A stretch of 64,000 nucleotides of DNA from AV80 sp035536995. GTDB lineage: Bacteria; Verrucomicrobiota; Verrucomicrobiia; Chthoniobacterales; UBA10450. Where the stretch lies: assembly GCA_035536995.1 (NCBI GenBank), contig DATLNB010000011.1:19519-83518 (forward strand), given 5' to 3'. Below, piece by piece: positions 45,720 to 53,752 of this stretch. The notes under the pieces are model-generated. The model was given only the letters and a program-made list of their open reading frames with translations. It was not told the DNA's origin and did not search any database. The number at the start of each line of letters is the position of its first letter. Within the stretch, counting starts at the first letter, position 1. Position numbers and translations under genes: made by a program.

Positions 45720-48140
45720 TCATTCGGAACGCAAAGTGATCATCGGATTTACTCGCGAGGCGCGGCGGGCGGGCAGCCAGCACGCGACCAGTGAGGCAGC
45801 GATCAGGACAACGGTAACGGTCGCGTAGATAACGGGATCGTTGGCGTTCACGCCGAAAAGGAGACTGCGAATCACGCGGGACAAGGCGACTGATCCGGCG
45901 AACCCGAGAACGAGTCCGACCCCCAGGAGCCGCAACCCCTGGCCGAGCATCATCCGTCGGATTTGCGCCGGCATTGCGCCAAGCGCGAGTCGGACGCCGA
46001 TCTCGCGCATTCGCCGCAAGCCGTTATAAGCCATCACGCCGTAAAGCCCGACGATCGCGAGGGTCAGCGCGAGGACCGCGAAACAAACCAGCAAAAAGCT
46101 CATTAACCGGGGCGTAGCCCACGTTTCCTCGACGCGTTCCCGCATCGTCTTGAAATCAAACGCCGGCTGGGCCGGATCGAGCGAAGCTACGATTTCACGG
46201 ACCGGTTTTTCGAGAGACTTCGGCGAAAGCGAGGTGCGCAGGAGTACCACCAGCGCAGTCGACGGCTGTTGTTTCATCGGCAGATAGGCCTGGGGCAGGA
46301 CCGTCGTTTCCTCGAAGCCGTAAACCTTCAGATGCGGCACCACGCCCACGATGGTGCGGTTCTCAGCCGCGCCTTTCTCGCCGGTGTTCATCTTGAGATG
46401 TTTGCCGACCGCATCCTGCCCGGGGAAATAACGGTCCGCCAAAAGTTGGTCGACGATGATGACCGGCGGCGCTTCTTTCGTATCGGTCGCCTCGAAGACG
46501 CGTCCGCGCAGGAGCGGCGTCTTAATCGTTTGGAAATAACCCTCAGTCGCTATTGCCATCTCCACCGCCGGAGCTTTCCCCGGTTCGGGTTCCGGCATGC
46601 CTTCTGGCAGGAACGAAGTCTGCCACCCGGTCATCAGCGGCGGGTTGGATGCAACCGCGGCGTTCTGCACGCCTGGGAGGGCCGATAATTTCTGAAGAAG
46701 CGCTTCGGTAAAGTTAATCAGCTTTTTCCCATCGGAATAAGTCGGCTCCGGCAGGTCGATCCGGGCGGAAAGAAGGAGTTGTGGGTCGAACCCCAGCCCG
46801 AGGTTGCGGGCGTTCGCGAAACTCTTCAGGACAAGCCCGGCTGTGCTCAACAGGACAAGGGTCAGCGCAACCTCCGCGATAACCAGCAGATCGCGGGACC
46901 GCCGAGCTCCCGGCGCTTCGGAGCTGCCATGGCCACCACCAGATTTTAGCGCGAGCTGAATGTCCGCCCGCGATGTATGCCACGCCGGCCAGAGGCCAAA
47001 CAAAACGCTGGTCCCGAAGGAGAGACCAAGACTGAAGAGCAACACCCAGTTATTGAGCGAAATATTCTGGAAACGCGGCACGCCTGGAGGCGCCAGCGCT
47101 ACCAGGAGATCGCGACCCCACGCCGCGAGACAGAGTCCAAGCAAACCGCCCGCAATGGCGAGAACGAAGCTTTCGATCAGCAACTGGCGGATGATCTGCC
47201 AGCGCGACGCACCGACCGCGGCCCGCACCGCAAACTCCCGGGCCCGCGCCGCGCCGCGCGCGGCCAGCAGATTCGCAAGATTAGCGCAGGCGATGAGCAA
47301 AACGAGGGCAACCGCGCCAAGCAAGAGCTTAAGACTGCCACGGTAATCGCCGACCTGATTCTCGAGCAGGGGCGTGACCGTCACGCTGATACCCGTGTTC
47401 GACTGGGGATATTGGACAGCGAGGCGGCCCGCAATTTCTTTCATCTGGGCGAGCGCCTGCTCGGCGGTCACGCCGTCTTTCAACCGGCCCCAGCCGTAAA
47501 GCCCAGGGTGATTGTCTCGGGCGTGCCACATTTGGTCGTCCGTCCGCCGGGTGAGCGGGAACCAGACGTCCACGGTCCGCGGTGAAAACATCTGCGGCGG
47601 CATCACTCCGAGGATGGTGTAGGGCTGGTTCCCGAAGTTCACCGCTTTGCCCAGGATGCCCGGATCGCGGTTAAAGACCCGCTGCCAAAGCTTGTCGCTG
47701 ATCACGCAAACCATCGGACCGCCCACGCGATCTTCTTCCTCGGTGAACACGCGCCCCAATTGCGGTGTGAGCCCAATGACCTTGAAAAAGTTTCCGGTCA
47801 CGAGGCCGCCGCTGATCTGCTCCGGCGCGCGGCCTTCGAGCCCGCTCATGTTGAACGATTCGCGCCGCGACACGGCGACGTGCTCGAAAACGGTTTGGTC
47901 CCGTTTCCAATCGAGGTAGTTCGGATAGGAGACGGAAATCTGGGGCTGGTGCGAATCGGTCTCAGTCAGGATGACCAGCTTGCTCGCTTCCGGATACGGC
48001 AGCGGCTGGAGCAGGACCGCGTAGATAACACTGAAGATCGCGGTGTTCGCGCCAATCCCAAGTGCGAGAGTCAATACCGCGATGAAGGTAAAGCCCGGAG
48101 TCTTCCGGAGCTGGCGGAGCGCGAAGCGGAGGTCGTTCAT
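45720..48140 (-). CDS. ADOP-family duplicated permease 14, first of the array
   Basis: 806 residues and the first permease in transcription order, 13 bp after DUF4097-b. It starts MNDLRFALRQLRKTPGF. Like ADOP12 it has CANLANLLAARGAARAREFAV, a Gln/His-bearing first domain loop (RRTDDQMWHARDNHPGLYGW) and MREIGVRLALGAMPAQIRR. The second outer domain contains SFLPEGMPEPEPGKAPAVEM. The tail is LPARRASRVNPMITLRSE. Whatever regulates the secreted protein upstream should also drive this gene, given the short gap. Confidence 0.88.
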   Translation of the reverse strand: MNDLRFALRQLRKTPGFTFIAVLTLALGIGANTAIFSVIYAVLLQPLPYPEASKLVILTETDSHQPQISVSYPNYLDWKRDQTVFEHVAVSRRESFNMSGLEGRAPEQISGGLVTGNFFKVIGLTPQLGRVFTEEEDRVGGPMVCVISDKLWQRVFNRDPGILGKAVNFGNQPYTILGVMPPQMFSPRTVDVWFPLTRRTDDQMWHARDNHPGLYGWGRLKDGVTAEQALAQMKEIAGRLAVQYPQSNTGISVTVTPLLENQVGDYRGSLKLLLGAVALVLLIACANLANLLAARGAARAREFAVRAAVGASRWQIIRQLLIESFVLAIAGGLLGLCLAAWGRDLLVALAPPGVPRFQNISLNNWVLLFSLGLSFGTSVLFGLWPAWHTSRADIQLALKSGGGHGSSEAPGARRSRDLLVIAEVALTLVLLSTAGLVLKSFANARNLGLGFDPQLLLSARIDLPEPTYSDGKKLINFTEALLQKLSALPGVQNAAVASNPPLMTGWQTSFLPEGMPEPEPGKAPAVEMAIATEGYFQTIKTPLLRGRVFEATDTKEAPPVIIVDQLLADRYFPGQDAVGKHLKMNTGEKGAAENRTIVGVVPHLKVYGFEETTVLPQAYLPMKQQPSTALVVLLRTSLSPKSLEKPVREIVASLDPAQPAFDFKTMRERVEETWATPRLMSFLLVCFAVLALTLAIVGLYGVMAYNGLRRMREIGVRLALGAMPAQIRRMMLGQGLRLLGVGLVLGFAGSVALSRVIRSLLFGVNANDPVIYATVTVVLIAASLVACWLPARRASRVNPMITLRSE

Positions 48141-48153
48141 GTCGGCCTCCGGA

Positions 48154-49149
48154 TTATCTGATCGCTACTTCGGCGGACGCCGGTTTTATCGAGATGCTTC
48201 CCGCGCCCGAGCGCAGCACCATCGATTTCCCGCCGCCGTTGATTTTTCCTTTCATTGAATCGCGGTCCGTCCGCGTCCCGGTGAACGGCAGATCGCTCGT
48301 CACCCGGCCCGAGCTGGCTTCCGCTTCTACGTCGAGGCCCGCATCCGCCGGAACCAGGACATCGATGCTCCCGGCCGATGTTTCCAGGTTCACGTCGCCG
48401 GGAACCGGGTTCTTCAATTTCGCGCTGATTGACCCGCCGGAAGTCCGTCCAAAAATTTTTCCGTTGATGTTCTCGAACGCGAGCCGGCCACCGCTGGTCT
48501 CCACTTTCGCGTCCCCCGCGAAATTGCGGACGACAATCGCGCCGCCGGAGGTCCGCGCTTCGAGCGAACCGCTGCCGTCAATCGTTTCGATCCGCCCGCC
48601 GCTCGTATCCACCTTCAGCGGACCATCGCAGGCGTTCAGCTCGATGCTGCCGCCGCTCGTCGTCGCGCCGGTGGGTCCTTTCAGATGGGTGAACTTTAAT
48701 TTCCCGCCGCTCGTGTCGGCGCTCATCGTGCCGGTGATCTCGGCCACCATGATCGTCCCGCCGCCAGTCCGGAGCTCCGAGTTGAACGTCTTCGGCACCC
48801 GGACGGTGTAACGCGCGTCCATGCTGCAGCGGCCGCTCCAGTTCAGGTTCTTGTCCTTGTGTTGCCGCCGCGCGCGAATCGTGAAGGTGTTCCCTTCCTT
48901 GGTTACCGTCACCGGCGCCGAGGCGAGATATTCCTTTTCCTGCGCCTCATCGTCCGAATCGATCTTCCGGCGCGCCTGCACCGACACCTTGTCATCCGTG
49001 CCCGCTGAGACATCGATCGTCCCGAAATCCACGTCCACGATCAACCGTCCGCCCGGCGCGCCATCGAGGGTTTGACTGACATTTTCCTCCGAGAGCGCGA
49101 AGGCGCTGGTCGCGATGAGGGAAAGGATGAATAGGGCGCGGATGATCAT
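48154..49149 (-). CDS. DUF4097-type secreted repeat protein, copy b
   Basis: 331 residues from the ATG at 49149. It has a clean signal peptide (MIIRALFILSLIATSAFA, cut before LSEEN); a longer in-frame start at 49263 would bury it. The mature part has strings of TSGGxI/L repeats (TSGGKLKFTHLKG, TSGGSIELNACDG, TSGGRIETIDGSG, TSGGAIVVRNFAG, TSGGRLAFENING, TSGGSISAKLKNP), forming a beta-helix-like stack. It ends INGGGKSMVLRSGAGSISIKP, as DUF4097-a does. Family link: LiaG and other envelope-stress proteins. It lies between the two-component genes (329-bp gap) and ADOP14 (13 bp), so it heads the first permease block. Confidence 0.85.
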   Translation of the reverse strand: MIIRALFILSLIATSAFALSEENVSQTLDGAPGGRLIVDVDFGTIDVSAGTDDKVSVQARRKIDSDDEAQEKEYLASAPVTVTKEGNTFTIRARRQHKDKNLNWSGRCSMDARYTVRVPKTFNSELRTGGGTIMVAEITGTMSADTSGGKLKFTHLKGPTGATTSGGSIELNACDGPLKVDTSGGRIETIDGSGSLEARTSGGAIVVRNFAGDAKVETSGGRLAFENINGKIFGRTSGGSISAKLKNPVPGDVNLETSAGSIDVLVPADAGLDVEAEASSGRVTSDLPFTGTRTDRDSMKGKINGGGKSMVLRSGAGSISIKPASAEVAIR

Positions 49150-49478
49150 GGGATTGAGGTCGGTTGAGGTTGAGACGTCTACATGGGAGCGGCTCCGAGG
49201 CAGGCCTTTGCATGGCCTGTGCCACCGTTTATCACCATCTGTTTCACGCTCTGCGACAGCCACTTACGGCGCTCAAATAATTTGGGGTCGGTAAATTCTT
49301 TCCCGTGGCCGGGATTTCGCCGTCCCATTTTCGAAACGAGGCGACTCGCGCGGTTTCGCCCGCCGTGGGCTCTGCGGGCGAAGGCGGGTCTCCTCGCCTG
49401 CTCCCGGGACCCGCCATCGTAGGGCGTCTTTGTGAGACGCCGTTTCCTCTGCGGCGTCTGACACAGACGCCCTACAAT
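49150..49478. other. 329-bp leader between the response regulator gene and DUF4097-b
   Basis: No gene is seen. On the minus strand this is the region upstream of DUF4097-b and so the most likely place for a promoter serving the permease block, but I do not see a convincing sigma-70 pair. It includes the terminator-like hairpin at 49419-49476 next to the regulator stop and a GGTTGAGGTCGGTTGAGGTT-type microrepeat just upstream of the ATG (49152-49172, opposite strand). Confidence 0.5.
49419..49476 (-). terminator. Hairpin repeat (TAGGGCGTCT family) after the response regulator gene
   Basis: GTAGGGCGTCTTTGTGAGAC at 49419 onward pairs with GTCTGACACAGACGCCCTAC ending at 49475. Each arm also folds on itself (GGCGTCTG/CAGACGCC). 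It starts 2 bp after the regulator stop codon (49479). The family is the one at 885-903. It could end the kinase-regulator transcript and so separate it from the permease block. Confidence 0.6.
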
Positions 49479-50171
49479 TCAGACTTCGAGCCGATAGCCA
49501 AGCGTGTGCACCGTGAGCAAGTGTCGCGGTTCGCCGGGCACGTCCTCGATCTTTTGGCGCAGCTTCACAATTAACTGGTCCAGTGTGCGCGTCGTGCCGA
49601 AGTAATCGACACCCCAAACTTCATTGAGCAGTGACTCGCGGGAAACGGCGTTGCCCCGTTCCCTGAAAAGGACGGACAGGACTTTCATTTCGCGCGGAGT
49701 CAGCTCGATCGCCTTGCTGCCGCGTTTCCCGCGCAAGGCTTTGCAATCGATCCGGACTTTGCCGAAGGCGATCTCCATCGGCAGGTCGCTCGCGCCCCCG
49801 CCGGCCTGGGCGCGGCGCAACAGGGCCTGGACCCGCGCGAGCAGCTCACGCAGGCTGAACGGCTTCGTCACATAATCGTCGGCGCCGAGCTCGAGGCCGA
49901 CGACCTTGTCGATCTCCTGTCCTTTCGCGGAGAGCATCAGGATCGGCACCCGGTTTTTCCCGGCCCGAATTTCCCGGCACAAATCGAATCCACTTTTGCC
50001 CGGCAGCATGACGTCGAGGATAACGAGATCGGGTTTGTTCTGTTTGATGAGCGGCCCGGCCTGCGCGCCGTCGCGGCAATCCACGACATCGTAACCTTCC
50101 GCCCGCAAGGCATCGCAAAGCCCGAGCAGGATATGCGCGTCGTCTTCGACAACCAGGATCCGCTTTTTCAT
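49479..50171 (-). CDS. OmpR-family response regulator
   Basis: 230 residues. Receiver domain (1-118) with acidic pocket E9-D10-D11, phospho-acceptor D53 (VILDVMLPG) and the TKPF lysine near 102. Then a winged-helix DNA-binding domain (about 130-228) with ELTPREMKVLSVLFRE, VSRESLLNEVWG, RTLDQLIVKLRQKIE and the C-terminal hairpin HLLTVHTLGYRLEV. It is translated from an ATGA overlap with the kinase gene (50168-50171), so the pair is one cistronic unit. Position directly upstream of DUF4097-b and the permease array makes those its likely targets (inference). Confidence 0.93.
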   Translation of the reverse strand: MKKRILVVEDDAHILLGLCDALRAEGYDVVDCRDGAQAGPLIKQNKPDLVILDVMLPGKSGFDLCREIRAGKNRVPILMLSAKGQEIDKVVGLELGADDYVTKPFSLRELLARVQALLRRAQAGGGASDLPMEIAFGKVRIDCKALRGKRGSKAIELTPREMKVLSVLFRERGNAVSRESLLNEVWGVDYFGTTRTLDQLIVKLRQKIEDVPGEPRHLLTVHTLGYRLEV

Positions 50172-52009
50172 TTTACCAGACCGGGATCCGCGATCCCGGC
50201 TACAGCCTTGCTCAACGGCAACCGCAAGGTCACGTTGCTCCCCCCGCCTTCCCGCGCCTGAAATGTGATCTCGCCTCCGTGTTCCTTCGCGATCCGTTGC
50301 GCCAGCGTGAGCCCGAGCCCGCTCCCCTGGATCCCGCTGGCCAGCGAATCGTGGGCCCGATAAAACGCCTCGAAGATCTTCGTTTCTTCACCCGCGGGCA
50401 CACCGGAACCGCGATCGAGCACGCTCACATTCACCGCGTCGTCGGTGAAATAACTGTGAAGCTCAATCTCTTTTCGGTCCGGGCTGTATTTCTCCGCGTT
50501 CGACAACAGGTTCACGATGATCTGGGCGAGCGCGTCTTCGTCGCCTTGGACCGGATACGGCGGCGGCGCGCACTGCCATCGGGTGGCGAATCCCTGTTCC
50601 CGAAGATGGAGCTCATGTCCTTCCCACGTTCGCGCGAGCAGGTCATGCAAATCGAGCGGACGAAAATCGTATCGCTTCTGTTTCCGCTCCAGCCGGGCGA
50701 AGTCGAGGACGTTATTGATCAGCCGGGTCAATCGTTCCGATTCCGCCACGATGATTCGGAGATAACGCGGCCGTTTTTCTTCGGTGACGTTCCCGCTCTG
50801 CATCATCTCGGCGAACATCCGGATCGAAGTGAGCGGAGTTTTTAATTCGTGGGAAACGTTGGAAACGAAGTCAGTCTTTTTTTGGGCAAGCGCGAGCTGG
50901 CGGCGCGCATCGGCGAAGACCGCCCAGCCGCCGACCGCGATGGCCGTGAGCGCGGCGCCGATCAAGAGCAGGAGTGTGCGCCGGATGTTGCGCGCGTTTT
51001 CCTGCAGCTGTTCCGGGCGCGCGAGGTAAAGGGCGGCTTCCCAGTGAGGGAGCGCCTCCCCGACCTCAGAAGCAACAAACGGCCGCCGCCAGTCTCGCTT
51101 GTTCTCGTTAGGCGGCTGGGTCGCGACCGGACGCGCCTTGTCGTTCAAGAGCGCGATGACGTAATCAGCTGACGCAGTTTCCGGCAAGGCGTCCCGCCAA
51201 AGATCGTCGAGTGCTTCGGCGTTCATCACGCAGCCGAAGATCATGGCCGGTGCTTCCGGAGGGCGGAGCCAGAAGACAATCTCGAGGCGGTCCTGCATGA
51301 ACCGCGTCACCACCCCTTCCGGATGATCGGAAGTGAGCGCGCGGAAATCCGCTGTCGCCGGTGTGAGCTGCGAGACTGCCGGAGTGTTGTCTTTTTGTTC
51401 GCGTTGTTGAGGCGCCACGTTGCGCAGCTGGTTCGATTGGCTGGCTTCTGTTTCCTTTGGTGCCGCGGCGGCAGGCGGCCGCATTTTCGGCGCGGCTTTC
51501 TTTTTTAAAGCGTCGGCATAGCTGTCCGATTGCGCGGTCGTTTTGCGGCGCGATTCCTGACGCGTCAGCTCTTCGGCAGGAACCGAGTACACCGTGGCGG
51601 GCGTCGTCCCCGAGAGAAACGCGCCGTTCTCGCGCAGGAATTTCTCCCGTTCCGCGTTGCCGACCGCTTCCTCGGACGAAGGCGACAACAGGTTGCCTTC
51701 GGGGCTCAAGGCGAAACCGATGGCGCGGCGCGGCCAGTCCCGGGCCAGTTTGGCCGCGAAGTCCCGGGCGGCTTCTGTTGGCGAAGACGTTGCCAATAAT
51801 TGGCGGACGCGCTCGGCGAAGGCGCGCCGTTCTTCGTCGATCAACCCGCGAGCCGCGCTCGCAGCTGTCTCGGTCTCCTTCTGATAAAGCTCAGCTGTGC
51901 GCTTCTCGAGAATGATCTGCTGCTCGTTCGCGCCGCGCAGTGCGAGCCAGCCCAGCCCGACGCTCGGCAGGACAATCGCGAGCAGAAAAATCCAGATGCT
52001 TCGTTTCAC
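50168..52009 (-). CDS. Sensor histidine kinase with large outer domain
   Basis: 613 residues. TM1 (about 5-25), a periplasmic sensor region (about 26-335), TM2 (about 338-360, LLLLIGAALTAIAVGGW), a HisKA domain with H387 in NVSHELKTPLTSIRM, and an HATPase domain (LLSNAEKYS, DRGSGVP, FEAFYR, GSGLGLTLA). The sensor region has a low-complexity linker of Lys/Ala/Pro/Gln (KKKAAPKMRPPAAAAPKE; NQLRNVAPQQREQKDN, about residues 168-215), dividing it in two. The C-terminal tail AVAGIADPGLVK is encoded by a genomic palindrome (TGTAGCCGGGATC family). ATGA overlap with the regulator gene follows. Confidence 0.92.
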   Translation of the reverse strand: MKRSIWIFLLAIVLPSVGLGWLALRGANEQQIILEKRTAELYQKETETAASAARGLIDEERRAFAERVRQLLATSSPTEAARDFAAKLARDWPRRAIGFALSPEGNLLSPSSEEAVGNAEREKFLRENGAFLSGTTPATVYSVPAEELTRQESRRKTTAQSDSYADALKKKAAPKMRPPAAAAPKETEASQSNQLRNVAPQQREQKDNTPAVSQLTPATADFRALTSDHPEGVVTRFMQDRLEIVFWLRPPEAPAMIFGCVMNAEALDDLWRDALPETASADYVIALLNDKARPVATQPPNENKRDWRRPFVASEVGEALPHWEAALYLARPEQLQENARNIRRTLLLLIGAALTAIAVGGWAVFADARRQLALAQKKTDFVSNVSHELKTPLTSIRMFAEMMQSGNVTEEKRPRYLRIIVAESERLTRLINNVLDFARLERKQKRYDFRPLDLHDLLARTWEGHELHLREQGFATRWQCAPPPYPVQGDEDALAQIIVNLLSNAEKYSPDRKEIELHSYFTDDAVNVSVLDRGSGVPAGEETKIFEAFYRAHDSLASGIQGSGLGLTLAQRIAKEHGGEITFQAREGGGSNVTLRLPLSKAVAGIADPGLVK

Positions 52010-52426
52010 GAATCGAGGCGCAGGCTATCACGTTGCATGCTCGTGTGCGGTGGTAATGCGATTCAATGTCTACTTCCGAAAATAGCCCAGCGTTTTAACG
52101 CTGGGTTGCAATCACGAGAACCGGCAAGTCCCGCCCGGGACGGCAGAACCTGGTTAAGGGAGCGGACGATTCTTTCGTCCCTGACGGGACTCATTCGTTT
52201 TTGTGACATGGCTTTCCCAGCGTTGAAACGCTGGGCTATTTTCGGAACATCCGGTCATCGATTTTCTTGATCGGGACCCGCTGGTTAAAGGCTGGTCTAT
52301 TTTCGGAACATTGGTCAATCGATGATCGGCGGACGCCGCAGCGCGGTGTCCCTACCGTTACCTGCGGGTTGCGCGGGAGAATTGCCGTGGTCCCCCGACA
52401 CAACCCGCAGGCCTGCGGTTAAGGTG
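52010..52426. repeat. 417-bp gene-free region with a MITE-like inverted repeat element
   Basis: Between the kinase gene and the VWA gene. A 32-bp terminal inverted repeat (52074-52105 and 52216-52247, 31 of 32 paired; TTCCGAAAATAGCCCAGCGT at the outer left) encloses a core with GTCCCGCCCGGGAC and GTCCCTGACGGGAC. Each arm is itself a palindrome. A partial third arm (GGTCTATTTTCGGAACA) lies at 52294-52310. A further inverted pair, ACCTGCGGGTTG and CAACCCGCAGG, lies at about 52360-52411. No transposase is present. Confidence 0.7.
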
Positions 52427-53752
52427 TCACCGGCTCTTTTGGTACTTGTCCGCGTAGTTTTCGAACTGCATCGATTTGCGGCGCGATTTCGCGAGCGACC
52501 CGCTGGCATCGAGCTCCCGCGCGGTCTCTTCGAGCTTGCGATTTTCATCCGACACGCCCGGGACCTGGGCCGACTGCGGCGCGGCTGCGTTCTTCTTGGC
52601 CTGTTCGCGGAGGAGCGCGACGGCATCCTTTGACTTGCCTTCGTCGGCCAGTTTTACCGCGCGTTCTTTCGCGAGCCGGTTCTGGGCGACGTTGTTTTCC
52701 CGCGCTACTTCGGCGCGAACGCTCGCTTCCGCCTTTTTCTCGTCGTCGGTGAACGCGATCTTCGCGGATTGCCGTTGGACCGGAGCTGCGCCTCCGCCAA
52801 GGGTTGCGTAATTCAGCTCCGCGGCCGCTTCCCATGCGTCCGCTACTTTGCCTTCAGCAAGGCAACGAACCAGGTACCGGCGTTTTTCGGAGCCGAATAG
52901 TTCCGGCATTTTGATCTCGGCCACGCGATCGCGGCACTCGATCTCGGGCTGTCCGATGATTTCCTTGAGGCGAACCCCATCCGGCGCCTCGATCCGGATG
53001 ACGACGTTGCGCGCGATGAGGGAGCGGGCCGCGCCAAGCTCTTGCGCGAAGATGCCGGGCAACTTCTCGGCGTCTTTTACATAATAATAGTTGGCGTTAC
53101 TCGCTTCAGCGAGCGCGGTCATGAGGTCTTCGTTGTAGTCGTCGCCGAGGCCGACGGTGCTGACTGCAATGCCGTCGCCCCGCAGTTCCCGGCCGAGCTG
53201 GGCGAGGTCGGAAGTGCTGCTGGGCCCGACGTTCGCCAGCCCGTCCGACAGGAGAATCACGCGGTTAACGCGCTCCTTCTCGAAAAAGCGCCGCACCTGT
53301 TTGGCGCCAAGGACGACGCCTGCGTGCAACCCGGTGCTGCCGCCAGGATGAATCCGATGAATCCGCGCCTTAAGGTCTTCGCGATGATCGCGGCCGCCAA
53401 CCTTTTCCGGCGCGATGAGGAGATCGGTGTCGCTATCGTAGGTAACGAGCGAAAAAATATCGTCGTCGCCGAGCTTATCGACGGCCATGGCGGCGGCTTG
53501 CCGCGCCTTCTCGATCTTCGCACCTTCCATGGAACCGCTCCGGTCCAGGACGATGCAGAGATTCATCGGCGCCCGCCGAACATCGTCGTTCTTGCGCGCT
53601 TCAATCTCGACTTGCACGATTAATTCGCGCGGCCCGAGCCGGTAAACAAAATCGCGTTCCGGCGTGACACGCAGCGTCACTTCAGGCGCGGGTGAAGCGG
53701 AGGCCGCCTGGGCGAGCGCTGCCGCAAGACTCACTAACATTAGTTTCTTCAT
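52427..53752 (-). CDS. Secreted von Willebrand factor A (VWA) domain protein
   Basis: 441 residues from the ATG at 53752. A GTG at 53767 is possible but only lengthens the basic end. Signal peptide MKKLMLVSLAAALAQAASA. A beta-rich N-terminal part is followed by a VWA domain with a full metal site: D70-x-S72-x-S74 (DRSGSME), a Thr in GGSTGLHAG, and Asp in LLSDGLANVG. Past about residue 250 comes a beta-sandwich part and a C-terminal helical tail rich in Lys/Glu/Ala (about 345-441). Resembles the Ca-activated chloride-channel-like/YfbK-type secreted VWA proteins. It is upstream of the kinase in the same direction but 417 bp away, so operon membership is uncertain. Confidence 0.85.
   Translation of the reverse strand: MKKLMLVSLAAALAQAASASPAPEVTLRVTPERDFVYRLGPRELIVQVEIEARKNDDVRRAPMNLCIVLDRSGSMEGAKIEKARQAAAMAVDKLGDDDIFSLVTYDSDTDLLIAPEKVGGRDHREDLKARIHRIHPGGSTGLHAGVVLGAKQVRRFFEKERVNRVILLSDGLANVGPSSTSDLAQLGRELRGDGIAVSTVGLGDDYNEDLMTALAEASNANYYYVKDAEKLPGIFAQELGAARSLIARNVVIRIEAPDGVRLKEIIGQPEIECRDRVAEIKMPELFGSEKRRYLVRCLAEGKVADAWEAAAELNYATLGGGAAPVQRQSAKIAFTDDEKKAEASVRAEVARENNVAQNRLAKERAVKLADEGKSKDAVALLREQAKKNAAAPQSAQVPGVSDENRKLEETARELDASGSLAKSRRKSMQFENYADKYQKSR

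Larger units (their letters stand above)
10069..48140 (-). other. Tandem array of fourteen ADOP permeases
   Basis: Fourteen genes of 800-836 codons, all on the minus strand. Shared layout: a short cytosolic start of the form MxDLRYAxRQLxKxPGF; TM1 at about residues 18-42 (LALGIGANTAIFSV); a first outer domain to about 265 with the motifs GRxFTxEED and GVMPxGF and a block RLKPGV; a first FtsX-like membrane core at about 270-420 with IACANVANLLLARA and RAALGASRxRLxRQLLTES; a further TM near 440; a second outer domain at about 455-680 ending in IGVVGDVR; a second FtsX core at about 690-805; and the tail PARRAxxVxPxxALRxE. This is the ADOP (acidobacterial duplicated orphan permease) architecture, a MacB-like permease doubled in one chain and lacking an ATPase domain. 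Two DUF4097 genes and a split glycosyltransferase are interspersed. Confidence 0.92.

Noticed and set aside
10069..48140. Reading the array genes as MacB (macrolide exporter) proteins
   Set aside because: MacB has an N-terminal ATPase and a single FtsX unit in about 650 residues. These proteins lack any Walker motifs and have two FtsX units in about 800 residues, which is the ADOP pattern.
48154..49263. Long start of DUF4097-b at 49263
   Set aside because: It would place 38 polar residues before a perfect signal peptide. The ATG at 49149 is better. This differs from DUF4097-a, where the n-region precedes the repeat.
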